Positions 6,245-15,482 are shown, counted from the stretch's first letter. The stretch: 31,487 nt of DNA from Bacteroidales bacterium (GCA_004558865.1 SFCY01000006.1:1-31487), one strand, 5' to 3'. Made by a program: numbers and translations. Notes: generated by a model from the letters alone, not told the origin.

Positions 6245-7058
6245 TTTCGAGCAGGCCCTGCCCGTGGGCGCTGCCGCCAACGAGAGTGTGTATGAGAGCG
6301 TGAAGCCCGCCCTCGGGCGGCAGCTGGCCTTCAGCAATGATGCCCTTCTCGGCGTGGCAGGGATGGCCTACCTGGAAGAGAAAGGCGAGGACTCCCCGCT
6401 CCTGAGGTGGTACAAGCAGCTCGTGTGCCTGTCAGCCTTCCTCAGTGTGCTGCACCAGCTCGACCTCGTGCTCACCCCTACCGGCTTCGGCGTGGTGAAC
6501 AACGACAACCTCACCCCGGCGAGCAAGCAGCGCGTCGATGCACTGGAGGGAGAGCTGCGCACCCAGTACCACAAGACGCTGGCCATGACGCTCAACCTCC
6601 TGCGCAGTGAGAACTGGGGAGCCACCGAGCAGGCCCGCCACTTCATCGGGCACCTCTATGATGAATACACTTTCTTCTTCGAGACCCACCGCAACGCCAC
6701 CTACACCGACTGGAATGGCTACCAGCAGACCATCGAGGAAGCAGAGGAGACATTGCGCACGAGGATGGGGGACAGCCAGATGGACGACATCCTCGACGCC
6801 TTCCGCCGAGGAGACCCCAACAGGCTGGAGCCTTACCGTGAGATGATAAGTCTCATCGTGAAGTTCACCGACACCTGGGCCACCAAGGGCGGAGCCACGC
6901 TGCGCGCCCCCGTCTCCCACCGGCTGATGCGCATCCTCGACTGCGACGACAACAAGGAATTTTTCAAGCTCTACCGCGAGAGTTCCAATTACCAAGCCAA
7001 CCATCATGAAGCGTTCAAGAACACCAAGGACAGCGCAGGCTACGTCTTCAACGGATGA
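6219..7058 (+). CDS. Phage protein, possible head-tail connector, 279 residues
   Basis: A mostly helical soluble protein directly after the portal-like gene, with which it overlaps by 26 bases. It opens with a short strand-like start (EITITKSDFEQALPVG) and continues through helices such as RVDALEGELRTQYHKTLAMTLNLL. The size, helical content and position resemble the uncharacterised Bacteroidales phage proteins annotated as DUF6712, which I recall but cannot confirm here. A connector or head-completion role is an inference from gene order only. Confidence 0.55.
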   Translation: MEITITKSDFEQALPVGAAANESVYESVKPALGRQLAFSNDALLGVAGMAYLEEKGEDSPLLRWYKQLVCLSAFLSVLHQLDLVLTPTGFGVVNNDNLTPASKQRVDALEGELRTQYHKTLAMTLNLLRSENWGATEQARHFIGHLYDEYTFFFETHRNATYTDWNGYQQTIEEAEETLRTRMGDSQMDDILDAFRRGDPNRLEPYREMISLIVKFTDTWATKGGATLRAPVSHRLMRILDCDDNKEFFKLYRESSNYQANHHEAFKNTKDSAGYVFNG

Positions 7059-7860
7059 GAAGAACCGCACGGTGACCATCAACCTCACCGCGCCCACGTC
7101 GTGGCGGGAGATGAGCCAGGAGCAGCTGCGCTATGCGCTGAAGTTGTTGACCATGTATGCTGACAGGACAGCGATAAAGACGATGGTGTTCGTCAGGTTC
7201 TGCGGTTTGGAGATTCAGAAACGGACAAGATTCGGTTGGAAATGCCATATCACTGTTAATGGAAAAAGGCAAGTCGTGTATCTGCAGAATTGGCAGGTGC
7301 AGAGCTTCATCCATCAGTTTGACTTTATCGACACGTACGAGGACATGGACTGTAGGTTGGATGCGGTCTGTGGCCTCGTGGCGGTCGACCCCTTACTCCA
7401 CGAGGTGTCATTCGGCGACTACCTCATGGCCGAGAAGTACTACCAGATATACCTGAGTACAAAAGACAACGAGATGCTTGACAACCTCGCTTGCTGGCTC
7501 TATGTCGATGGCAACGGCCTTCATCCTGGTCAGGAGCGTGGCAAACTTAGAAATGACACAGATATGGTATTGGAGCCCGAAGAGCGGTTGGGGACGTTCC
7601 TATGGTACTGCCATGTGAAGAAAGTCTTCTTTGACCGTTTCCCCAGCTTCTTCCAGAAGGTCGATGGCGAGGATGGCGACTTCACCGTTACGGGCAGACA
7701 GATAGAGGAACAATACAACATACAGCTCCGCGCTCTCACCGATGGCGACCCGACGAAGGAAGCCGCCGTCCTTGCCCTTGACTGCTGGCGCGCACTCACC
7801 GAGCTGGACGCAAAGGCGAGAGAGGCCAAAGAACTGGAGAAGATGCGCAGCCATCATTAA
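7006..7860 (+). CDS. Phage protein, possible tail-assembly factor, 284 residues
   Basis: The only ATG near the start is at 7006, which overlaps the previous gene by 53 bases and gives a 22-residue low-complexity leader (KRSRTPRTAQATSSTDEKN). A GTG at 7072, in frame and 14 bases after the previous stop, would start the protein at TINLTAPTSWREMSQEQL, where the conserved-looking part begins, and may be the real start. The rest is soluble and helical with many aromatic residues. In tailed phages the gene before the tape measure usually encodes tail-assembly chaperones, and this one would be next to it if the cassette at 7894-8299 were absent. No frameshift site is recognised. Confidence 0.6.
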   Translation: MKRSRTPRTAQATSSTDEKNRTVTINLTAPTSWREMSQEQLRYALKLLTMYADRTAIKTMVFVRFCGLEIQKRTRFGWKCHITVNGKRQVVYLQNWQVQSFIHQFDFIDTYEDMDCRLDAVCGLVAVDPLLHEVSFGDYLMAEKYYQIYLSTKDNEMLDNLACWLYVDGNGLHPGQERGKLRNDTDMVLEPEERLGTFLWYCHVKKVFFDRFPSFFQKVDGEDGDFTVTGRQIEEQYNIQLRALTDGDPTKEAAVLALDCWRALTELDAKAREAKELEKMRSHH

Positions 7861-7871
7861 TCGCATCCTTT

Positions 7872-7888
7872 ATTGCAAAAAATGCAAT
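7872..7888. repeat. Small inverted repeat upstream of promoter
   Basis: ATTGCA and TGCAAT flank an AAAAA spacer, just upstream of the -33 element at 7894. It could be an operator site for the cassette promoter. No binding protein is known. Confidence 0.4.
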
Positions 7889-7893
7889 GAAAA

Positions 7894-7925
7894 TTTGCAT
7901 AATCCAAATATTCTTCGTATATTTG
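7894..7925 (+). promoter_or_regulatory. Bacteroidales-type promoter of a one-gene cassette
   Basis: TTTG at 7894-7897, a 20-base spacer and TATATTTG at 7918-7925 match the consensus exactly. It lies in an AT-rich gap after the stop at 7860 and 25 bases before the ATG at 7951. Confidence 0.85.
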
Positions 7926-7950
7926 CGATAGAACAAAAAGAATAGGCTTT

Positions 7951-8214
7951 ATGGACGGACTGATGATTTACTTTCTTTGCGTGGCGGCATTCTTCTTGCT
8001 TTGCTCGGTAATCATCGCCGTGGCCTATATTTTCAGCGACTATCGCCCCAACGAAGCTCAGAAAAAGGCTTTAATGGAGGAGTATGAACGGAAGAAAGAA
8101 GAGAAGAGGCGCAAGAAATTAGCTCGTAGTCCAAAAGGCCATTGGGAATTCAATGGAGGTTCGCTGTCCTCTCATTGGGTACCTGACAAAGAGGAACATT
8201 TGATAGATATCTAA
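7951..8214 (+). CDS. Small single-span membrane protein, phage cassette
   Basis: The 87-residue protein begins with one long hydrophobic segment (about residues 5-28, around FLCVAAFFLLCSVIIAVAYIF), then a highly charged KKALMEEYERKKEEKRRKKLA helix and a polar tail. A membrane anchor with a basic cytoplasmic tail is expected. The gene lies alone between its own promoter (7894-7925) and a strong terminator (8251-8299), in DNA more AT-rich than the flanking structural genes. This unit separates the presumed tail-assembly gene from the tape measure gene, which are usually adjacent. It may be a late addition expressed in the lysogen, but its function is unknown; a spanin or holin cannot be excluded. 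Confidence 0.65.
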   Translation: MDGLMIYFLCVAAFFLLCSVIIAVAYIFSDYRPNEAQKKALMEEYERKKEEKRRKKLARSPKGHWEFNGGSLSSHWVPDKEEHLIDI

Positions 8215-8232
8215 TCATGATGTACCCCGTAT

Positions 8233-8263
8233 TTTCTCTATCTATTAATAAATGCTATTTTTG
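8233..8263 (+). promoter_or_regulatory. Near-consensus promoter inside a terminator hairpin
   Basis: TTTC at 8233-8236, a 19-base spacer and TATTTTTG at 8256-8263 differ from the consensus at one base. The -7 box lies in the left arm of the 8251-8290 hairpin. A transcript begun near 8270, in the loop, would lack the left arm and could not form the hairpin, so new transcription of the tape measure gene could escape termination. Confidence 0.5.
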
Positions 8264-8299
8264 TGACATTATAATCACAAGAATAGCATTTGTTTTTTT
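8251..8299 (+). terminator. Very strong intrinsic terminator abutting a start codon
   Basis: A 16-pair stem (8251-8266 with 8275-8290, one T-G pair, eight-base loop) is followed by TG and seven T residues at 8293-8299. The next base is the A of the ATG at 8300. It should stop transcription coming from the cassette or from the upstream structural genes. Confidence 0.9.
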
Positions 8300-11200
8300 A
8301 TGGCAGACAGAATTCTGACTTTTACATCAAGGATATTTCTTAACGACGATCAGGCAAAGAACAAAATCAGAGAGCTGGAAAAGGGCATATCTACCATCCG
8401 CGCTGATATGGAAAAGGCTGCAGACGCAGGAGACTGGAGTAAATTCAATTCTCTGAAGAAGGAACTCAACCAATCGACCAAAGAGTTGAACTCTATGCGT
8501 ACTACAGCGCAGAGCGTAGCGCATGTATTGAATAATCTTAGCTCAACCTCTATAAAGGAAATTAAGCGTACCATCAGTGCCATCAACAAGGAGCTGGCTA
8601 ACGGTAGTGTAGCCAGGAACTCGCATGCGTGGCAGTTTCTTACAGAACAGTTAGAAAGAGCCAAGAAAGAACTTCGGAACGTTAATCAAGCCAATGAACT
8701 TGTCAACAAGAAGGATAAGTGGCAATGGCTTGAAAATATGAACAAAATAGGCTTCGCCATCACCAATTTCTTTGGTCTCGAGCAAGGTATTTCCGGCATT
8801 ATCTCCAAGGTGACCAGCCTGGCTCAGGAATCCATGGAGGTGGCCAAACAGGCCGAAGGCATAGAGATAGCCTTCCAGCGCATCAACAAGCCAGGACTGT
8901 TGGAGAACCTCCGCAAAGAGACCCACAACACCGTCAACGACATGCAGCTGATGCAACAGGCCGTGAAGTTCGCCAACTTCGACCTGCCCGTGGAGCAGCT
9001 CGGCAAGCTCCTTGCCTTTGCCCAGCAGCAAGCCAAGGACACCGGCGAGAGCCTTGATTACATGGTGAACAGCCTCGTAGACGGCATGACCCGACAAAGC
9101 CCCAAGATTCTTGACAACCTCGGCCTCTCCGCTCAGAAAATCAAGGAAAAATCGGCCGAGACGGGAGATTTCGTGCAGGGTGTCATCGCCATCATACAGG
9201 AGCGAATGGAGAAGACGGGCGATTATGTCGAGACAGCCGCCGACCGTGCCGCCAAGGCCAACGCCGGAATGGTGAATGCCCAGATGGAACTTGGCAAGCA
9301 GCTCAGCCCCATACGCGCTCAGATGGCCGGTATCTTTGGCAAGGCAAAGCTTGGAATGATAGAGACCATTACTTGGATACTCAAAAACCGGGACACGCTG
9401 TTTTCTCTGGCCAGAGTGATAGGAGTTGTGGCCATCGCTATAGGCGGGGCGCGGCTGGCCGACAAGCTGTTGACCGCCGAACTTAAAATCAACATCATCT
9501 GGCAACGTGTTAAGGTTGCGCTTGACAAGACAGAGCTCACCTTGACAAAGGCAAAGACTGCATCATTGCTACTACTCCGTTCTGCTCTCGTTCCCATTCA
9601 GGCCTTATATGCCCTCATCACCAATGGAGTGAAAGGATATGTCGCGGTGATGCGAGCCGCAAGAATGGCCAACATGACCAACCCGTGGACGGCCCTTGCT
9701 ACCGTGCTGTCCGTCGTAGGCATTGCCATCTACGGCATCGTGAAAGCAGCGAGGGAAAGTGCCAAAGCCTTGGAGGTGCAGTCAAAAGCATCGATATTGG
9801 CATCCATGAGAACGCGCGACTTGGCCAGTGTGCAGGACGAGGCGGCAAAGAGTGCCGTAGCCCAAAAAGAAAAGGTGCAGCAGCTCACGAAGATAGTTGA
9901 GGACAACACCAAGAAGACCAAGGACCGCATGGACGCGGCTAAGCAGCTGCAGAATATCGTACCCGGCTATTTCGCCACACTCGACACCGAGGGAGCCAAA
10001 TATCGCAGCAACACCAAGGCCATCACGGACTACATCGCCATGTTAGACCAAGTGGCATTGGCCCGCGCCATCAACAAGAAGTTAGAGGAAAACGCCGCCA
10101 AGCAGATAGACGAAGCGAAAGCCATAGATGCGTGGGAAAAAGGTATAGCCAAGCGGAACAAGATCATCAAGAACCAGAAAGAGGAAATGAGAAAGGCAGC
10201 CTCGGAGACGCACTGGTACGACACTTGGGACAACGGTATGGCAGCCCGTGGAGAGCTCGCCCTCAACCATGCCGCCGTAGACAAAAGCAAGTCTCAACTT
10301 GAGTATGACAAAGCCAGGCTGAAAGTTCACCAGAACATCAATAAGGCCCTGCAGGAAGAGAACAAATGGCTCCGTGACTATCTGAACAAGAACGTCTCCA
10401 CCGAAGCCCAGTTGATGGCAATTAATGACAAAGACTTCGGGAACAGCCTTGGCAACGACACTTCCGTCAACGGCAAAAGCGGGAAGACTGGCAGCGGTAA
10501 AGTCTCATCCAACACGATACCTGAGGAAGCCCCCGCTACGAGGCTCAAGAACCAGCTCGACCATGAGCTTGCATTGGAGGAGCAAAGCTACCAGCAGGGC
10601 GACATCACCTACAAAACCTATTTGGCAGACAAAGAGGCACTTCAAACGGCCTACTATGAGAAGCTCAAGGCCCTCTACAAGAAAGACAGCGACGAATACA
10701 ACAAGGTGTGTGATGAGCAAGCCAAGACGCTTGCCGATACCATGGGCGAGATCCGCAAGGACACAGAGGAGGGCTATGAGCGGGAGCGGCAGACTGTGGC
10801 CGCCAAGCTCAAGGCTGCTTTCTACGACCCAACAGCGGAAGCCTTCCAGAACCAACAGCAGCTCGACGAGGCGCTCTTCAAGAATGAGATGCACTACTAC
10901 GACCAGCGCCTGACCCTCTATAAGGAAGGAACCAAGGAGTTTGAGCGCATTCAGGCCGAGCGAGATGCCAAGGACGAGGAGCGCCGGCAGAAGCGGCAAC
11001 AGGAGTGGCTGGAGTCCTACAACCGATTCAAGGGTCAGTTCCGCAAGCAGTCTCTCGCTGAACAGGAGGCGGAGCAGAAGGCCACCATCAAGGCGGGCCT
11101 CGACTACATCGTCTCTGTCTACAAGGAAAAGATGAAGAGCCTCGACAAAGACTCGGCAGAGTATAAGCGATTGGAGGCCGAGTTGGAGGCTCTCAAAGCC

Positions 11201-12322
11201 GAGTATGAGCAGTGGTTGGCCGACACCGAGACCGAATACGCCCGCAAGCGGAATGAGGAGCGCTCCAACCAGACACAGGACAACAAAGAGATGAGCGACG
11301 CAGCCGCCCGCGGATTCGATAAGGCCGGACTGTCAGACAATCCCGTGGCTTCACCCAACGGATTCACTGGAACACAGGGGATAATAGGCGTGGCAGGAAC
11401 CATTGGCACCGCCTTGAGAGCATTCGCCAAGCTCAAGGAGGCAAAAGATAAGGACCTGATAAACGACCAGGAATGGACTGACGCAAAGGAACAGCTCTGG
11501 AAAGAGCTCTGGAACAATCTTCCAGACATGGCCAAAGCAGCGTGGGATACCATACAGACCTTTGGGCAGGCCGATGTGGCCTACACACAAGCCAACTGCG
11601 ACTATAAGGTGGCCATGATTTCCAAGGAGTACGAACAGCGCATCAGCAAGGCCGGCAACAACTCGGCAAAGGTGGAGAAGCTGGAGAAGGAGCGCGACAA
11701 GAAGATTGCCGCCGAGAAGAACAAGGCCAACAAAAAAGCCATGCGTATGGAGATCGCTCAGGCCACCGTGCAGACCGCCGAGGCAGCCATCAGCGCCTAT
11801 AAGTCGGCGGCTGCCATCCCCATGATTGGCCATATCCTTGCGCCTATTGCCGCAGCCGCGGCCCTGGCCTACGGTGCCATGCAAGTGGCCACTATCAAGA
11901 AGCAGCACCAGGCAGAGTCTGCCGGTTACTATGAAGGTGGCTTCACGGGCGGCAGCCGCTATCGGCGCGAGGCAGGAGTGGTACACGAGGGTGAGTTCGT
12001 GGCCAACCACAACGCCGTGAACAACCCGCAGCTGCTCCCTGCCCTCCGGCTCATCGACGTGGCACAGCGCAACAACACCGTCGGACGGCTAACAGCAACA
12101 GACGTGAGCCGTGCCATGGGTGTGGGAGGCGCAACAGTGGTGTCGGCTCCAACCGTCAACGTACAGACAGACAACAGCGAGCTGGCCGACACCCTGCGAC
12201 AGGCCCGCGACACCTTGGAAAAGCTCGGATCGCTCATCGACGGCGGCATCACGGCCAACGTGTCGATGGAGAACTTCAAGAAGCAGGAAAAGCATTGGAA
12301 CCAGATTCAAAAGAACAAGTAA
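8300..12322 (+). CDS. Phage tail tape measure protein
   Basis: At 1340 residues this is the longest phage gene here, as expected of the protein that sets tail length and fills the tail lumen. The N-terminal 150 residues are coiled coil. A conserved-looking section (residues about 270-355, with LSAQKIKEKSAETGDFVQ and ADRAAKANAGMVNAQ) resembles tape measure proteins of siphophages. Hydrophobic segments lie near residues 367-385, 464-480 and 1170-1197, with long charged helical regions between. The C-terminus has the GGFTGGSRYRREAGVVHEGEF motif common in these proteins. The ATG at 8300 directly follows a terminator T-run, so it is probably driven by the promoter at 8233-8263 or by read-through. 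The long tape measure implies a long non-contractile or contractile tail; no sheath gene is visible, so siphovirus-like is my inference. Confidence 0.9.
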   Translation: MADRILTFTSRIFLNDDQAKNKIRELEKGISTIRADMEKAADAGDWSKFNSLKKELNQSTKELNSMRTTAQSVAHVLNNLSSTSIKEIKRTISAINKELANGSVARNSHAWQFLTEQLERAKKELRNVNQANELVNKKDKWQWLENMNKIGFAITNFFGLEQGISGIISKVTSLAQESMEVAKQAEGIEIAFQRINKPGLLENLRKETHNTVNDMQLMQQAVKFANFDLPVEQLGKLLAFAQQQAKDTGESLDYMVNSLVDGMTRQSPKILDNLGLSAQKIKEKSAETGDFVQGVIAIIQERMEKTGDYVETAADRAAKANAGMVNAQMELGKQLSPIRAQMAGIFGKAKLGMIETITWILKNRDTLFSLARVIGVVAIAIGGARLADKLLTAELKINIIWQRVKVALDKTELTLTKAKTASLLLLRSALVPIQALYALITNGVKGYVAVMRAARMANMTNPWTALATVLSVVGIAIYGIVKAARESAKALEVQSKASILASMRTRDLASVQDEAAKSAVAQKEKVQQLTKIVEDNTKKTKDRMDAAKQLQNIVPGYFATLDTEGAKYRSNTKAITDYIAMLDQVALARAINKKLEENAAKQIDEAKAIDAWEKGIAKRNKIIKNQKEEMRKAASETHWYDTWDNGMAARGELALNHAAVDKSKSQLEYDKARLKVHQNINKALQEENKWLRDYLNKNVSTEAQLMAINDKDFGNSLGNDTSVNGKSGKTGSGKVSSNTIPEEAPATRLKNQLDHELALEEQSYQQGDITYKTYLADKEALQTAYYEKLKALYKKDSDEYNKVCDEQAKTLADTMGEIRKDTEEGYERERQTVAAKLKAAFYDPTAEAFQNQQQLDEALFKNEMHYYDQRLTLYKEGTKEFERIQAERDAKDEERRQKRQQEWLESYNRFKGQFRKQSLAEQEAEQKATIKAGLDYIVSVYKEKMKSLDKDSAEYKRLEAELEALKAEYEQWLADTETEYARKRNEERSNQTQDNKEMSDAAARGFDKAGLSDNPVASPNGFTGTQGIIGVAGTIGTALRAFAKLKEAKDKDLINDQEWTDAKEQLWKELWNNLPDMAKAAWDTIQTFGQADVAYTQANCDYKVAMISKEYEQRISKAGNNSAKVEKLEKERDKKIAAEKNKANKKAMRMEIAQATVQTAEAAISAYKSAAAIPMIGHILAPIAAAAALAYGAMQVATIKKQHQAESAGYYEGGFTGGSRYRREAGVVHEGEFVANHNAVNNPQLLPALRLIDVAQRNNTVGRLTATDVSRAMGVGGATVVSAPTVNVQTDNSELADTLRQARDTLEKLGSLIDGGITANVSMENFKKQEKHWNQIQKNK

Positions 12323-12325
12323 GCT

Positions 12326-14263
12326 ATGATTGTATGTTCGCTCAACGGCAAGACGGCCTATCCGTCGTCTTCCGACAAGATAAAGGTGACGTATGAGAAC
12401 CAGTTCGTCAAGGACTCCGGTTCCTATACCTATGACATCTCATTCCCCATGGATATCGCACGCAACCGCGAAATCTTCAAGAATGTGCAGCGCCTTGACG
12501 TGAAGAAGACGGTTGGTGATTTTGAGGACTGCAAGCTGTACGCCGCCAACCGCCTTATCATCAGCGGCAAGGGTACGGTTACGTCGATTACTAACGATGT
12601 GGTGAAGCTACAGATAGTAGGAGGCAAGAGCCGAATCAAGTACAACTCGAAATTCGAGAAGCACTTCATCGACGAAATCGACTATCCGTCTGTCGTCCTC
12701 GATACGGGCATTAACAAGCCTGTATATGATAAAGCCGGGACAGAATATCCCAACATGGACCAGTTCCAGTGGATGCTCTTCATAGACCTCACCACCGGCA
12801 ACTTTGTGGGTCAGAAAGGCGTGGCAGTCATCAGTCCTATCAACGATGAGACAAACGAGATACTGGCCAACAGAGTCTATCTCTCGAAATTCAGTAAGAT
12901 TAAGATCAATGGCGTGAACTTCCCTTCAGGGAAGTATGCTTACATGACCAACTGCTCGGTGAGTCCTTACCTAGTGTATGTATTGAAGAAAGTAATGGAA
13001 TACGAGGGTTATAAGATTAAACGCAACGACCTCGACCAGTCGCCGTGGAACCGTCTCGTTATCGTCTCCGCATGTAAGTCGGGAAAGATTAAGAACGCAC
13101 TTCCCCATTGGACAGTGTATAAGTTCATCGACGAACTGCGCAAGTTTTTCAACGCCTCTTTCGTCTTCGATGAAATCGGCAAAACAGTAAGCATCATCGC
13201 AACCAACGAGCTGCTTACCAACGACACGCTGACCTACGACTGCGAGGATGACTTCTCCGTGGAATATGACGAGGACGGGCTAGACAACCTCGTTACGTCA
13301 AATATAGAATATTCCTTCGACGATGCCGCCAATCGTGACTGGCGGGAATATATAAGTCAGAGCGTGCAGAAAAACTATGTAACAAAGTCATTTCCTTCCA
13401 TGACCGCTTTGACTGCCGCTGCCGAGAAGATGACCACAAAGGAACGCAAGACTACAATCTTCAAATGTGGCCATGAATATTTTATTTGGGCTGACCTACC
13501 CAAAGACGGCAATCCGGAAACGGAAGAAACGACAGAACAGCGCACACTCTGCGGTCTCTTCAATCCCATCATCCGGGATATGAAAAGCGACACTTTCCAA
13601 GAGCTGAATATATGTCCGGCTGCCATTTACCAGAGAAGAGTGCAAAACAAGGATGAGAAGTGGGTTCAGCAAATAGGTGATGCCATTGGAAATCCTTTTA
13701 TCGTCGTGCCTTCCGTTACCAACGAAAAGGAACAGAGTCTGGAGGATATGGAAGTTGATGATGACGGCGAGTATTATTATTCCGTTCAGGATGCCATGCA
13801 GGGCAGTTCCAGCGACACACCCTCGGCAACAGAGGATGAGGACAAGATGCCCGTCGCCTTTCAGGCCGAGAACGTGGTGAACCTGCAGGCCCACAAGGCT
13901 GTGGCCTACGACAGGCGGTTGGACAATGAGGACACGAGATACAGGGTTCCCGTGCTGTACACCGACTACAGAATGTACCCCGACATACTGGTGCGGGACA
14001 GCAGCTCGTTGGCCTTGGAGGCCTTGCCGGAGCGGAGCTTCGGCAATGGAGGCCAGCCCGCGACCCCTGCGGGACGGTTCGGCGAGATGAGGGTGGACAA
14101 ACACAACCAGATTGCCATCAAGTTCATCACCGACGACATCCCCGACCCCTCGAAGATATACGTTTTCAACAACAAGAGGTATATATGCGAGAAAGTGGAA
14201 ATGAACGTCACCGACGACGGCATCGACAAAGAGAAGACAGGCTACTTCTACGAGATTTTTTAA
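12326..14263 (+). CDS. Probable phage tail-tip or hub protein, 645 residues
   Basis: The gene starts three bases after the tape measure stop. Genes in this place encode distal-tail or hub proteins in siphophages. The N-terminal section (DKIKVTYENQFVKDSGSYTYDI, then FPMDIARNREIF) looks like a tail-tip beta domain. The middle has TYDCEDDFSVEYDEDGLDNLV, and the C-terminal half contains a low-complexity acidic part (SSSDTPSATEDEDKM) that may be a linker. No peptidase or lysozyme motif is seen. Role inferred from position and layout; the exact family is not recognised. It is convergent with the integrase gene and ends at the shared terminator. Confidence 0.6.
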   Translation: MIVCSLNGKTAYPSSSDKIKVTYENQFVKDSGSYTYDISFPMDIARNREIFKNVQRLDVKKTVGDFEDCKLYAANRLIISGKGTVTSITNDVVKLQIVGGKSRIKYNSKFEKHFIDEIDYPSVVLDTGINKPVYDKAGTEYPNMDQFQWMLFIDLTTGNFVGQKGVAVISPINDETNEILANRVYLSKFSKIKINGVNFPSGKYAYMTNCSVSPYLVYVLKKVMEYEGYKIKRNDLDQSPWNRLVIVSACKSGKIKNALPHWTVYKFIDELRKFFNASFVFDEIGKTVSIIATNELLTNDTLTYDCEDDFSVEYDEDGLDNLVTSNIEYSFDDAANRDWREYISQSVQKNYVTKSFPSMTALTAAAEKMTTKERKTTIFKCGHEYFIWADLPKDGNPETEETTEQRTLCGLFNPIIRDMKSDTFQELNICPAAIYQRRVQNKDEKWVQQIGDAIGNPFIVVPSVTNEKEQSLEDMEVDDDGEYYYSVQDAMQGSSSDTPSATEDEDKMPVAFQAENVVNLQAHKAVAYDRRLDNEDTRYRVPVLYTDYRMYPDILVRDSSSLALEALPERSFGNGGQPATPAGRFGEMRVDKHNQIAIKFITDDIPDPSKIYVFNNKRYICEKVEMNVTDDGIDKEKTGYFYEIF

Positions 14264-14281
14264 TTTTATCTTTTATAATTC

Positions 14282-14314
14282 AAGGGGAGCGGTGAGTGAT
14301 CATAGCTCCCCTTT
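14282..14314. terminator. Bidirectional terminator between tail and integrase genes
   Basis: AAGGGGAGC (14282-14290) pairs with GCTCCCCTT (14305-14313), nine perfect pairs with a 14-base loop. A short T-run follows on the + strand; on the minus strand the tail is less T-rich. The integrase stop codon (14300-14302) lies in the loop, so the stem's right arm is coding sequence. Confidence 0.7.
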
Positions 14315-15463
14315 GAAATGCTTAGTCTCCTCGTGGGCGCACCTCGGGGTCTTCAGGTATTTATTCGTCACACTAACGTCGGAGTGTCTCGCCTGGTCTC
14401 TGGCCACGACAATACCCTCGGCATTGGCCAGATCTCTGATGCCGGAGTCTTTCAGACTGTAGAACTGGTAGGACTTCGGAAAGCCAAGGGCCTTCCTCAC
14501 CTTCTGCCACTCCACACGGAATTGGTTTACATAAATTTTTTCGGGACCAGGAACGAGCTTGTGTCCGAATAAGAACTCATTTGAAGGATGGTCGAAGACT
14601 TTTTGTGCAATCATAATCTTCAACACTTTGTCGTTGAGGGCGACCACCTGCCCCTTGCGGTTTTTGGCAAACTCGGGATGAACATAGACTGTCTGGTCGG
14701 TGATGGATATGTCTCCTATCTTCACCGACCGCAGCTCATCCGGCCGGATGAAGCAGTAATACTCCATCATACAGGCAAGGTAGAAAGGTGGATTGTACTT
14801 CTTCGTATAATCCCTCAGGCGTACAAGATCTGAGGCAGAAAGCGGGTCGCGGAACTTCTCATCCTCTTTCAACATGTGGATGTCATCCACCGGGTTCTTG
14901 TCGATATAGAGCCGCTCGGTGAGCCATGTGGAAAAGGTAGAAAGCCATGTGCGGTAGTTGTTCCTGGTCTTGGCCGAGACGTCCTTGTCGAGGATGAGAT
15001 AGTCGAGGAAGTCAACAATGAAAGCTCTGTCAAACTGATAGATATACTTGATCTCTGTCTCGGCCTCGTGTAAGTAGATTCCCAGCTGGTTGAGCCGGCT
15101 TCGGTAGTCCACGGCCGTCTTGGGCTTGAGGATGCCCTTCTTCTCCGCGATAACCGTGTAGTCATGGTATCGCTGGAGTACTGTGCGGAACTCCGTAAAC
15201 TGCCGCGTCTTCCTTGCTGTTACGAATGGATTCCAGCCTAACTTCAGCTTCTCAAAAAGATTATGGATGAGAATGGAAGCGAGATTCTCACGATCGTTCT
15301 CTTTCTTGTAGCGGTCGAGCATGTATTTCTTCCGCCTCATTGCGTCCCTTGCCGGGTCGTAGGCGAAGAAGTCAACATACCACTGCTTACCCTTGTGGAG
15401 CCTCGGGAGGGTAAACTGTACAATACATTTCGATGAAATAAGCTCTTTGTCTAAGTGAGACAT
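14300..15463 (-). CDS. Prophage tyrosine recombinase (integrase)
   Basis: The ATG at 15463 gives 387 residues; an upstream TTG start at 15490 is less likely. The order is an N-terminal DNA-binding part, a SAM-like core-binding domain (about residues 85-190) and a catalytic domain (205-387). Visible active-site elements are Arg240 in CFIRPDELRSV, a lysine at 267-270, His360 in QARHSDVSVTNKY and the nucleophile Tyr369. The usual HxxR box reads YSLKDSG, with Tyr335 and Lys338 in place of His and Arg, a variant I know from Bacteroidetes phage integrases. It catalyses insertion into and excision from the attachment site. The gene points away from the tRNA-fMet 121 bases upstream. No TTTG/TAnnTTTG promoter is seen between them. 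Confidence 0.9.
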   Translation of the reverse strand: MSHLDKELISSKCIVQFTLPRLHKGKQWYVDFFAYDPARDAMRRKKYMLDRYKKENDRENLASILIHNLFEKLKLGWNPFVTARKTRQFTEFRTVLQRYHDYTVIAEKKGILKPKTAVDYRSRLNQLGIYLHEAETEIKYIYQFDRAFIVDFLDYLILDKDVSAKTRNNYRTWLSTFSTWLTERLYIDKNPVDDIHMLKEDEKFRDPLSASDLVRLRDYTKKYNPPFYLACMMEYYCFIRPDELRSVKIGDISITDQTVYVHPEFAKNRKGQVVALNDKVLKIMIAQKVFDHPSNEFLFGHKLVPGPEKIYVNQFRVEWQKVRKALGFPKSYQFYSLKDSGIRDLANAEGIVVARDQARHSDVSVTNKYLKTPRCAHEETKHFKGEL

Positions 15464-15482
15464 TTTTTTTACATTGTTCGCT

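Noticed and set aside
14300..15463. Inactive integrase because the HxxR box is replaced by YSLKDSG
   Set aside because: The replacement fits a variant I know from Bacteroidetes phage integrases; the first arginine, the second histidine and the tyrosine are all present.
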